Source: Betaproteobacteria bacterium RIFCSPLOWO2_12_FULL_64_23
Lineage (GTDB): Bacteria; Pseudomonadota; Gammaproteobacteria; Burkholderiales; SG8-39
Length of the DNA stretch: 34,822 nt
Assembly: GCA_001770575.1 (NCBI GenBank)
Contig: MERK01000162.1
Coordinates: 1 to 34,822 of the forward strand
Direction of reading: 5' to 3'
A model generated the notes under the pieces. That model was not told the origin of the DNA, did not search any database, and saw nothing but the letters and a program-made list of their open reading frames with translations. A program made the translations under genes and the position numbers. This document shows positions 10,540 to 17,930 of the stretch, in pieces; positions within the stretch are counted from its first letter, which is position 1, and each line of letters starts with the position of its first letter.

Positions 10540-11738
10540 GAGTAATTCAATCCCATCGCCTCGCGCACTTCGCGCATGGTCTCGGCCGCAAGCGCGCGCG
10601 CTTTTTCGCAGCCGTCGGCGATGATGCTTCTTACCAAAGTCGGATCATCCAGGTAACGCTGGGCGCGCTCACGCATCGGCGCCTGTTCGGCCAGAATCGA
10701 TTGAATCAGCGGCTGCTTGCACTCAAGGCAGCCAAACGCCGCGCTTTTGCAGCCCTGCTGCACCCAAGCGCGGGTCTTATCCTCGGAATATACCAGATGC
10801 AGTTGCCACACCGGGCATTTTTCCGGGTCGCCCGGGTCGCTGCGCTTTACCCGGGCCGGATCGGTGGGCATGGTACGCAACTTCTTCGTCACCGCGGCGG
10901 CATCCTCGCGCAAGGTGATGGTGTTGTTGTAGGATTTGGACATTTTCTGGCCATCCAAACCGGGCAGCTTGGCCGACTCCGTCAGGAGCGCCTGCGGCTC
11001 GGCCAGGATCATGCGCCCGCCTCCCTCAAGGTAGCCGAACAGCCTCTCCCTGTCGCCCATCGACAGATTCTGCTGCCCGTTCAGCAGCGCCCGCGCCGCC
11101 TGCAGCGCGCCTTCGTCGCCTTGCTCTTGATAGCGCGTGCGCGACTCGTTATACAGCCTGCCCTTCTTGCTGCCGAGTTTCTTCACCGCCGCTTTGGCCT
11201 TGTCCTCGAACCCCGGCTCGCGCCCGAACAGATGGTTGAAGCGGCGCGCCACCTCGCGCGTCAACTCGACATGCGGCACCTGATCCTCGCCCACCGGCAC
11301 CCAGGCGGCGCGGTACATGAGGATATCGGCGCTTTGCAGCAACGGGTAGCCGAGGAAACCGTAAGTGGCGAGATCGCGGTCGGCAAGTTTCTCCTGCTGG
11401 TCCTTGTAGCTGGGAACGCGCTCCAGCCAGCCCAGGGGCGTGATCATCGACAACAGCGTATGCAGTTCGGCGTGCTCCGGCACGCGCGACTGAATGAACA
11501 ACGTCGCCCGCGCCGGATCGATACCGGCGGCGAGCCAGTCGATCACCATGTCCCATACGGTCTGCTCGATCACCTCGGGAGTATCGTAATGCGTCGTCAG
11601 GGCGTGCCAATCGGCGACGAAAAAAAAGCACGGGTATTCGCTTTGCAGCCTGACCCAGTTCTTGAGGGCGCCGTGGAAATGGCCCAAGTGCAGACTCCCG
11701 GTGGGACGCATGCCCGAGACGACGCGTTGCTCGTACAT
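10536..11738 (-). CDS. trpS: Tryptophanyl-tRNA synthetase
   Basis: This class Ic enzyme charges tRNA-Trp. The HIGH-type motif is PTGSLHLGH (12-20) and the KMSKS loop is at 265-269. The protein is 400 residues against about 334 in E. coli. The extra length is an insertion at about 175-245 between the Rossmann core and KMSKS, seen in some beta- and gammaproteobacterial forms. Cys residues cluster late (KCPVWQLH, GCLECKQP). The ATG start gives the expected MYEQRVVSGMRPTG. It is followed by scpA with a 4-base overlap and preceded, 12 bases away, by the M50 protease gene. Confidence 0.97.
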   Translation of the reverse strand: MYEQRVVSGMRPTGSLHLGHFHGALKNWVRLQSEYPCFFFVADWHALTTHYDTPEVIEQTVWDMVIDWLAAGIDPARATLFIQSRVPEHAELHTLLSMITPLGWLERVPSYKDQQEKLADRDLATYGFLGYPLLQSADILMYRAAWVPVGEDQVPHVELTREVARRFNHLFGREPGFEDKAKAAVKKLGSKKGRLYNESRTRYQEQGDEGALQAARALLNGQQNLSMGDRERLFGYLEGGGRMILAEPQALLTESAKLPGLDGQKMSKSYNNTITLREDAAAVTKKLRTMPTDPARVKRSDPGDPEKCPVWQLHLVYSEDKTRAWVQQGCKSAAFGCLECKQPLIQSILAEQAPMRERAQRYLDDPTLVRSIIADGCEKARALAAETMREVREAMGLNYS

Positions 11739-11750
11739 GTGATTGGATTC

Positions 11751-12413
11751 CTAGAGTTGGAAGATGGTTGCGATCACTTGGATCGATGCACTAACCATGG
11801 GGTTGAGAATCGCGCCGAGCAGATTGGTAAACAGCAGCAACAGCAGAATCGGGAACCCATACGGCTCCAGCCGCGAAAAGCTGTAAGCCAGGCGATTTGG
11901 CAGCAGGCTCACCGCAATGCGGCCGCCGTCGAGCGGCAGAATGGGCAGCAGATTGAGCAGCATTAACACTAGATTTATCTTGATGCCCGCCTCCGCCATC
12001 AGGCCAAGCGGCAGGGAAAACGCATTTTGCGGCGTGACCACCGCAAATTTGAGCGCAAGCGCCCACAGCAGGGCCATGAACAGGTTGGCCAACGGACCTG
12101 CCGCCGCCACCCACAGCATGTCGCGCTTGGGATGGCGCAGCCCGGAGAAATCCACCGGAACCGGCTTGGCCCAGCCGAACAGAATGCCGCCCGAACCGAA
12201 CATGCCGCTCGTAACCAGGATCAGCAGGGGCACCAGCACAGTGCCGACAGGATCGATATGCCGCAATGGGTTAAGACTCACGCGCCCGAGCACGTAGGCG
12301 GTGTTGTCGCCGAAATGCCTCGCCACGTAGCCATGCGCCGCTTCATGCAAGGTGATCGCGAAGATCACGGGAAGCGCATAGATCGCGATTGTCTGGACCA
12401 GATTGAATTCCAT
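11751..12413 (-). CDS. Site-2 protease family membrane metalloprotease (M50)
   Basis: An integral-membrane zinc protease of the S2P/M50 class. The 220-residue protein has five or six hydrophobic segments. The zinc motif HEAAH is at 23-27 and the third ligand Asp162 lies in NLLPILPLDGGR, so the catalytic set is complete. There is no PDZ domain, unlike RseP, so it belongs to the short family commonly found next to trpS and scpA in betaproteobacteria; its substrate is unknown. A weak -10-like TATAGT lies about 20 bases upstream of the ATG without a good -35 box. Confidence 0.9.
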   Translation of the reverse strand: MEFNLVQTIAIYALPVIFAITLHEAAHGYVARHFGDNTAYVLGRVSLNPLRHIDPVGTVLVPLLILVTSGMFGSGGILFGWAKPVPVDFSGLRHPKRDMLWVAAAGPLANLFMALLWALALKFAVVTPQNAFSLPLGLMAEAGIKINLVLMLLNLLPILPLDGGRIAVSLLPNRLAYSFSRLEPYGFPILLLLLFTNLLGAILNPMVSASIQVIATIFQL

Positions 12414-12485
12414 TAACCCAACAATGTAAAAACTATAATTTTATCAGACTCAGGGTCCGGGCCTGCGGCTGAACGTTAACCGGCC

Positions 12486-13109
12486 CTAAAATCCGAAAGG
12501 CTCCGAACTCCCCTTGCCCTGGCGCAGCAATTCCGGGGCTGCACCGGTCAGATCGACCATGGTTGTCGGATCGATGCCGCAGGAGCCCGCGTCCAGCACC
12601 AGATCGAGCGCATGCTCCAGGCGCGCCCGGATTTCCTCTCCGTCGTTGAGCGGCAGCGGGTCCCCGGGCAGGCTCAGCGTGGCCGACAGCAGCGGCTCGC
12701 CCAGCGCCGCCAACAGCGCCTGCGCGACCGCATGCTCGGGCACGCGCATGCCTATGGTCTTGCGCCGCGGGTGCAGCAGTCGCCGCGGCACCTCCCGGCT
12801 CGCCCGCAGAATGAAGGTGTAGCTTCCCGGCGTGAGTTTTTTCAGCAGCCGGTATTGCACGTTGTCCACCTGCGCGTAGCTCGCAATCTCCGACAGGTCG
12901 CGGCACATCAGCGTCAGGTGGTGCTTGTCGTCAATCTGGCGGATGCTGCGCAGCCGCTGCATCGCTTCTTTGTCGCCGATGTGGCAGCCGATGGCGTAGC
13001 AGGAATCGGTCGGATAGGCGATCACCCCGCCCGCGCGAATGATGGCGGCCGCCTGCGCAATCAGGCGCGGCTGCGGATTGGTCGGATGGACGGAAAAATA
13101 CTGCGACAT
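12486..13109 (-). CDS. yciO: YciO family (Sua5/YrdC-like) protein
   Basis: A YrdC-domain protein related to L-threonylcarbamoyladenylate synthase, which makes the activated intermediate for tRNA t6A37; YciO itself has weak or unclear activity. From the ATG at 13109 the product is 207 residues, matching E. coli YciO (206). It carries the YciO signature blocks MSQYFSVHPTNPQPRLI, GGVIAYPTDSCYAIGC, HHLTLMCRDLSE and RRKTIGMRVPEH. The open frame runs further upstream into rnm, but that extension has no similarity. The gene follows rnm by 55 bases, the same neighbour as in E. coli. Confidence 0.93.
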   Translation of the reverse strand: MSQYFSVHPTNPQPRLIAQAAAIIRAGGVIAYPTDSCYAIGCHIGDKEAMQRLRSIRQIDDKHHLTLMCRDLSEIASYAQVDNVQYRLLKKLTPGSYTFILRASREVPRRLLHPRRKTIGMRVPEHAVAQALLAALGEPLLSATLSLPGDPLPLNDGEEIRARLEHALDLVLDAGSCGIDPTTMVDLTGAAPELLRQGKGSSEPFGF

Positions 13110-13164
13110 TCGAAACCTGGGAGGAAGAGACGGCGGAGCAGCGGTGTGAGATTTGGTTCGCGCG

Positions 13165-14004
13165 TCACCAATCGTGCCAGACCGGCTTGAGAGCGGCAGC
13201 CAGATCGGGCAGCCTGCCCAGATCCACCCGGGATTCGCCCGGGCCGTGAAAATCCGACCCGCGCGAAGCGAGCAAGCCGAATTCATTGGCCAGGATCGCA
13301 TACTCCAGGAATTGCTCGGCGCTGTGGCTGCTGCTGATCACCTCGATGCCGCCGCCGCCGCCGTCCTTGAATTCGCCCAGAAACTTGCGCATCTCGGTGC
13401 GCGTAAGCTTGTAGCGCCCCGGGTGCGCGACCACCGCCACGCCCCCGCCCGCCTTGATGTAAGCAAGGCCGTCCTTCAGCGTTGCCCACTGGTGCGGAAC
13501 GTAGCCGGGTTTGCCGCTCACCAGATAATGCTGGAACGCGCTTTTCACGTCGCTGACGTAGCGCTTTTCCACCAGAAAACGCGCGAAATGCGTGCGACCG
13601 ATGAGATTGGGATTGTCAACGTAGGCGTAAGCGCCTTCCAGGCTGCCCGGAATGCCGGCGCGCGCGAGGTCCTGCGCCATCTTCTTTGCGCGCTCGGTGC
13701 GGCCCTGGCGTATCGCATGCAGGCCTTGCTGCAATTGCGCATTGCCCGGATCGATATTGAGACCGACGATGTGGATGGTGATCCCGCCCCAGCTGACCGA
13801 TACTTCAACGCCGTCGATAAAACGCAGGCCCAGTTCGACCGCACGTGCGCGCGCTTCGGCCAGGCCGGAGATCTCGTCGTGGTCGGTGAGCGCGAGGGTG
13901 TCGACGCCGTTGCCGACCGCACGCTGCACCAGCTCGGCCGGCGCTAGCAAGCCGTCGGAAGCAGTGGAGTGGCAATGCAGATCATAGTTGGGCATCGCTT
14001 GCAT
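13165..14004 (-). CDS. rnm: PHP-family 3',5'-nucleoside bisphosphate phosphatase / RNase AM
   Basis: A polymerase-and-histidinol-phosphatase domain enzyme related to E. coli YciV/TrpH (RNase AM), which hydrolyses 3',5'-nucleoside bisphosphates and trims RNA 5' ends. The 279 residues contain the metal-binding motifs YDLHCHSTASDG, LALTDHDE, GVEVS, VVAHPGRY and ASRGSDFHGPGE. There are two ATG candidates, at 14004 and 13995 (MPNYDLHCHS); the shorter is typical of homologues. A TTAAAAT box lies about 15 bases upstream of the first ATG without a convincing -35. The pairing with yciO supports the specific assignment. Confidence 0.9.
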   Translation of the reverse strand: MQAMPNYDLHCHSTASDGLLAPAELVQRAVGNGVDTLALTDHDEISGLAEARARAVELGLRFIDGVEVSVSWGGITIHIVGLNIDPGNAQLQQGLHAIRQGRTERAKKMAQDLARAGIPGSLEGAYAYVDNPNLIGRTHFARFLVEKRYVSDVKSAFQHYLVSGKPGYVPHQWATLKDGLAYIKAGGGVAVVAHPGRYKLTRTEMRKFLGEFKDGGGGGIEVISSSHSAEQFLEYAILANEFGLLASRGSDFHGPGESRVDLGRLPDLAAALKPVWHDW

Positions 14005-14064
14005 TCAAAGGTCATTTTAACATGCCACCCGCGGCGCTCCGGCGCGTGGCCTTTTCGGCCGCGC

Positions 14065-14937
14065 CTACTCCCGGCGCAGAAAGGCCTCGATCAGCGTGGC
14101 CAGCCGTTCCGGCTGGTCGTGATGCAGCATGTGCCCGGCTTCGGCGATAGTATGTGCCCTCAAGTTGCGCAAGCAGGCCTTGCGCGCTTCATGGTCTCCG
14201 GCATTGATGCGCATACGCTCCATGGTCTTGGATTCGGCGCCGTCTATCCACAATACCGGCGCAGCGACATTGCGCCAGCAGGCCATCGCCTCCTCCAGCT
14301 GGTAGGACACCGGATTGATCAGCTTGTGCGCCGGATCGCTATTCAGCTCGACGCGCCCCGCGGCGTTTTGCCTGCCCCAGTGCTGCGCCAGGTATCGAGC
14401 GCGCGCCTCGGACAGCCGCGGATTGCTCTTGCGCATGCGCAAAGCCAGTTCGGCGAAATCGGCGTAGTCGCGAAAATCCGGCCTGTCGGCAAGTTGGGCC
14501 AGCCACTTGGCATAGCGTTCCGGCGCCTTGGCCGGCTCGGTACGGCTCATGCCGAAACCCTCCAGATTGACCAGGTGCGCCACGCGCTCGGGGCGTACGC
14601 CTGCGTACATGCTGGCAATATTGCCGCCCATGCTGTGGCCGATCAGCGTGGCCGGCAGCTCCGGCTCGAAATGCGCCAGCAGCCGGTCCAGATCGCCCAT
14701 GTAATCGGGAAACCAGTAGCAATCTGCCGGCCCCCAGGCGGACAAGCCGTAGCCGCGCCAGTCCGGCGCGACCACCTGCCACTCAGCCTGCAGGGCATCG
14801 ACCAGAAACTGGAACGAGGCGGACACATCCATCCAGCCGTGCAGCATGAATAGCTTCGGCCGGCCGGACTCGCCCCAAATGCGGCAGTGATAGCGCAAGC
14901 CGCGAATGTCGAGAAAAACGGAGGTGTCGGGTTTCAT
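14065..14937 (-). CDS. Alpha/beta-fold hydrolase
   Basis: A cytoplasmic alpha/beta hydrolase of unknown substrate. The 290 residues show the oxyanion segment LHGWMD (32-37), the strand-turn PDWRGYGLS and the nucleophile elbow GHSMGG with Ser102. The C-terminal catalytic His is probably His269 in EAGHMLHHDQPE; the acid is probably the Asp of LWIDGAES. A cap region lies between about 125 and 215. It precedes rnm by 60 bases and may be co-transcribed with it. Esterase, lipase or C-C hydrolase activity are all possible; the sequence does not decide. Confidence 0.85.
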   Translation of the reverse strand: MKPDTSVFLDIRGLRYHCRIWGESGRPKLFMLHGWMDVSASFQFLVDALQAEWQVVAPDWRGYGLSAWGPADCYWFPDYMGDLDRLLAHFEPELPATLIGHSMGGNIASMYAGVRPERVAHLVNLEGFGMSRTEPAKAPERYAKWLAQLADRPDFRDYADFAELALRMRKSNPRLSEARARYLAQHWGRQNAAGRVELNSDPAHKLINPVSYQLEEAMACWRNVAAPVLWIDGAESKTMERMRINAGDHEARKACLRNLRAHTIAEAGHMLHHDQPERLATLIEAFLRRE

Positions 14938-15053
14938 TTTCGGCCGCCATGATAGCAGGTGGCCCGAGGGCTACATGCGCCGGGCAAGAAACTTCAGGCA
15001 GCTGCTGTGGCCGCAGCAGCTCTGACCCGCCGCGGCGTCGACCCGGTTGAATC

Positions 15054-15819
15054 CTACTTCGGCGCCATGCGAATGGCACCGTCGAGCCTGATGACTTCAC
15101 CATTCAGCATTTCATTCTCGATGATGTGCCTGGCCAGGGCCGCGTACTCGGCGGGACGCCCCAGGCGGGGGAGGAAACGGCACCATCTTGCCCAGCGCGT
15201 CCTGCGTTTCCTTGGGCATGCCCAACAGCATCGGCGTCTCGAAAATGCCCGGTGCAATAGTCATCACGCGGATGCCCGAGCGCGACAGGTCGCGCGCGAT
15301 CGGCAGGGTCATGCCCACGATGCCGCCCTTGGAGGCCGAATAGGCGGCCTGGCCGATCTGGCCGTCGAACGCCGCCACCGAGGCAGTGTTGATGATCACG
15401 CCGCGCTCGCCGCCGGCGTTAGGCTGCCCCTTGCTCATGGCATCGGCCGCCAGGCGGATCATGTTGAAGCTGCCGATCAGGTTGATGGTGACGACGCGGC
15501 TGAAGCTGGCGAGCGCATGCGGCCCCTCCTTGCCTACGGTCTTCTCGCCAATGGCGATGCCGGCGCAGTTGATGAGGCCCTGCAAACCGCCGAACTCCTT
15601 CAGCGCCAGCGCCACCGCAGCCTTGCCGTCGGCTTCCGCGGTGACATCGGTCTTGATGAATCGCGCCCGGTCCAGTTCTTTGGCCAGTGCATTGCCGGCA
15701 TCCGCGTTGACATCGGCGATGACGACATTGCCGCCCGCCTGCGCGATGGTGCGCGCCGTTGCCGCGCCCAGGCCGGAAGCGCCGCCAGTGACAATAAACG
15801 TGCTGTTCTTGAGTTCCAT
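15054..15819 (-). pseudogene. HSD10-like 3-hydroxyacyl-CoA dehydrogenase (SDR), frameshifted
   Basis: A short-chain dehydrogenase of the 17-beta-HSD10 / type II 3-hydroxyacyl-CoA dehydrogenase group, which oxidises 3-hydroxyacyl-CoAs with NAD. It has TGGASGLG (11-18), Asp36 for NAD preference, NCAG (84-87) and the catalytic Ser147, Tyr160 and Lys164. The ATG at 15819 is preceded by AGGAAGACTCAA. The frame breaks after residue about 216, at the G5 run 15167-15171 (C5 on the coding strand). Removing one base restores the family C-terminus ([10 protein letters not shown]...[18 protein letters not shown]) and a normal 254-residue protein. This is either a single-base sequencing error or a very recent mutation. 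The substrate would suit the nearby 3-hydroxybutyryl-CoA-forming mutase. Confidence 0.85.
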
Positions 15820-15971
15820 TTGAGTCTTCCTAAGTGAGGGGGAAATTCGATTGCGGATTCGCGCATTGTCTCTCGGCCAGAACATTCTCTGACTTGGGGG
15901 GATTACCTGTCGTGGGTCCGGCGGGAAGCGTCCGACACCTTCCCTGCGCGGCCTTGTTCAGACCAGCCCCT

Positions 15972-16253
15972 CTAGTGATCTTCGATGCGCGGCGTGAGTT
16001 CTTCGGCCAGCTCGCCCGTCTCCGGATCGACCCATTCGGCAATGCCGATCTCGGCCTCCGCCTGCTCCAGGCTCTCGCCCGGCTCGTAGTCCGAGTCGGC
16101 GCGGTATTGCATGTCTTCGACGGCGTCGAGCAAAGTCGGGAACGGGCCGAACTCCTTGTCGCTATCCCTGGTTTGCCAATAAAAACCATCGGGGCGTTCG
16201 ACGATTCTCGCCCGGTCGAACTCGGAAGGCGTTTCCGTTGTCACTTTTTTCAT
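15972..16253 (-). CDS. Conserved small acidic hypothetical protein
   Basis: I do not recognise a named family. The 93-residue product is strongly acidic towards its end (about residues 55-93) with no membrane segment or Cys. The central part, IVERPDGFYWQTRDSDKEFGPFPTLLDAVEDMQY, reads like a compact module in which a Trp/Tyr-rich hairpin is followed by a helix. Codon use resembles its neighbours. The start ATG has only a weak ribosome site. It stands alone between the SDR gene and the hcm cluster, with its own TATAAT box and FNR-like site upstream, so it may be oxygen-regulated. Confidence 0.75.
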   Translation of the reverse strand: MKKVTTETPSEFDRARIVERPDGFYWQTRDSDKEFGPFPTLLDAVEDMQYRADSDYEPGESLEQAEAEIGIAEWVDPETGELAEELTPRIEDH

Positions 16254-16328
16254 AACAAACCTGAGCAGTTACATTCGCAGTGGTAAGAAAACATAGCTGT
16301 GGCCGCCGCGCAACAAGGCCACAAATGA

Positions 16329-16368
16329 ATTATACGTCCTTGCAATCCTGCCGCGTGATCAAAATCAA
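16329..16368 (-). promoter_or_regulatory. Promoter with FNR/ANR-like box upstream of the small acidic gene
   Basis: The minus strand has TTGATTTTGATCAC (16355-16368), which matches the FNR consensus TTGAT-N4-ATCAA in 9 of 10 fixed bases. A perfect TATAAT (16329-16334) follows 20 bases downstream. The box is centred about 40 bases before the predicted start, close to the class II activator position, and there is no good -35 box. The leader of about 70 bases also holds a TGTGGCC / GGCCACA inverted repeat (16298-16323). Confidence 0.55.
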
Positions 16369-16404
16369 TCATACGCCCGGAGCGAGACCTGCGCCATGCG
16401 CTCA

Positions 16405-16425
16405 GATCGAGTCAGGAACTCAATC
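16405..16425 (-). terminator. Possible hairpin after the hcm cluster
   Basis: Downstream of the SAF-domain oxidoreductase stop, the minus strand reads GATTGAGT-TCCTG-ACTCGATC, an 8-bp stem with one G-U pair. No U-tract follows, so it would be at most a weak or Rho-assisted end signal for the cluster. Confidence 0.3.
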
Positions 16426-16451
16426 GGAGCTGTGCTGATGCTTACGGTCGA

Positions 16452-17813
16452 TCAGGCGGCGACGCGCCCCGCGGGTTGAGCAAACAAGGCTTCCATTTCG
16501 CGCCGCAGCTTGTACGCGGGCAGGTTCTCGTCCATCGCCACGTCGGCCCAGCTGAGCGACTGCCCCTTTTTCACCGCGCGCGTGAGCTTGACCTGGTGCG
16601 CGAGTCCCAGTGGCAGTCCGCCATAAGCGAGTGATTTGCCGGCCTGAAACAGCTTGCCCCACACGGTGTAGCCACCCTCCCCGTCGAGTATTTCACCCGG
16701 CTTGAGGTCGCGCTTGGCGGTCGCGATCACGTCGGCGTTGAAGCAGGTGGCGGCGCCGGTCGGCTCGCCACGCAGGCCGACCGCGGCGACCGAGATGCCC
16801 AGTTCCAGCCCGATCAGATGCCAGCGTTTGTACAGGCAGGCATAGCGGCCGCTGGGATCGGTGCGCACCATGTACTCCTTGAAACAATTGCGGATGTATT
16901 GAGTCTCTCCCTCGAACACCACGAACACGCCGAAGCGGATGTCGTAGGGAATGACGCGTCCGTCTTTCTCCAGCGAAGAAATCACCTCGACCTGGCCTTT
17001 CTGGTGCAGCACGCCGCCTTCGGCGATGGGCCGGCAGACGAAAGCAATATCGTCCACCGAGGCAGGTGGATAGGTGAGGCCGTCGGGCGGAGCTACCAGG
17101 CCGGTGGCATTGCACACGGCAGTGCTCTCGATCGACGGCTTGGAGCCGTCGAGGAAGGAATTGAACATCTTCGGATTGAGGCCGCCGGTCTGCGCCTGCT
17201 CGGGCGTGAGTCCGTAATGGCCCCAGACGGTCTCCGGGGTGGATTCGGCGAAATGCGGCAACCACTTGTGGCCGCGCCCGGCGGCAACCACCTGGAAACC
17301 CGCCGCCCGCGCCCAGTCGACCAGGTCGCAAATCAGCGCCGGCTGATCGCCATAGGCGAGGCTGTAGACCACGCCGGCGGCCTGCGCCCGGCGTGCGAGC
17401 AGCGGGCCGCACAGGGCATCGGCCTCCACGGTCACGTTGACTACGTGCTTGCCATGGTCGAATGCAGCCAGGCAATGCTCCACCGCGGCGATCGGATTGC
17501 CGGTGCACTCCACGACAATGTCGATTCCGCGATGAGCGACCAATTTCTCCCAGTCATCGCCGAGATGGGTGCTGCCTTTCGCCATCGCATCGTCAAGCGA
17601 CGTAGCGGCAAACTGCTCCGCTTTCCAGCCCACGCGCTCCAAATTGGTTTTCGCGCCGGCGGGAGCAAGGTCTGCGATGCCGACCAGATGCACGCCCGGG
17701 GTTTTGGTTACTTGAGCAAGGTACATGGCGGCGAATTTTCCGGCGCCGATCAAGCCGACGCGCAACGGCTTGCCTTCGGCCTGGCGCTGCTGCAGTTTGC
17801 TAAAAAGATTCAT
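16452..17813 (-). CDS. NAD(P)-dependent oxidoreductase with C-terminal SAF domain (homoserine-dehydrogenase-like)
   Basis: Belongs to the group described as predicted homoserine dehydrogenase with a C-terminal SAF domain (COG4091 type). From the ATG at 17813 (GGAGAG upstream) it is 453 residues. The Rossmann start is LRVGLIGAGKFAAMYLAQ (17-34). A middle catalytic-like region contains GIDIVVECTGNP and AYGDQPALICDLVDWA. The C-terminal part (about 345-430) is SAF-like, including ATAKRDLKPGEILDGEGGY. True homoserine dehydrogenase residues are not evident, and relatives act in sugar-acid or polyol pathways, so the substrate is unknown. It is the last gene of the hcm cluster, 117 bases after the gamma-CA-like gene. 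A T7 run lies just before its ribosome site without a convincing terminator stem. Confidence 0.8.
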   Translation of the reverse strand: MNLFSKLQQRQAEGKPLRVGLIGAGKFAAMYLAQVTKTPGVHLVGIADLAPAGAKTNLERVGWKAEQFAATSLDDAMAKGSTHLGDDWEKLVAHRGIDIVVECTGNPIAAVEHCLAAFDHGKHVVNVTVEADALCGPLLARRAQAAGVVYSLAYGDQPALICDLVDWARAAGFQVVAAGRGHKWLPHFAESTPETVWGHYGLTPEQAQTGGLNPKMFNSFLDGSKPSIESTAVCNATGLVAPPDGLTYPPASVDDIAFVCRPIAEGGVLHQKGQVEVISSLEKDGRVIPYDIRFGVFVVFEGETQYIRNCFKEYMVRTDPSGRYACLYKRWHLIGLELGISVAAVGLRGEPTGAATCFNADVIATAKRDLKPGEILDGEGGYTVWGKLFQAGKSLAYGGLPLGLAHQVKLTRAVKKGQSLSWADVAMDENLPAYKLRREMEALFAQPAGRVAA

Positions 17814-17930
17814 CGTCTCTCCACACAAAAAAAGGACGCGTGCTGATCCCCGAAGATCCATGCCCCCGCCTTTTCGCGAAGCGCGCCCCCGTTCGTTTGC
17901 TTGAAACGACGGCCCATGCTGCTTCTGCCG

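Noticed and set aside
14938-15053. GCTGCTG / CAGCAGC hairpin after the dehydrogenase as a terminator
   Set aside because: It is a 7-bp stem but has no U-tract on the minus strand.
17814-17930. T7 run before the SAF-domain gene as an intrinsic terminator
   Set aside because: No GC-rich stem abuts the run; only a 4-bp GATC repeat lies nearby.
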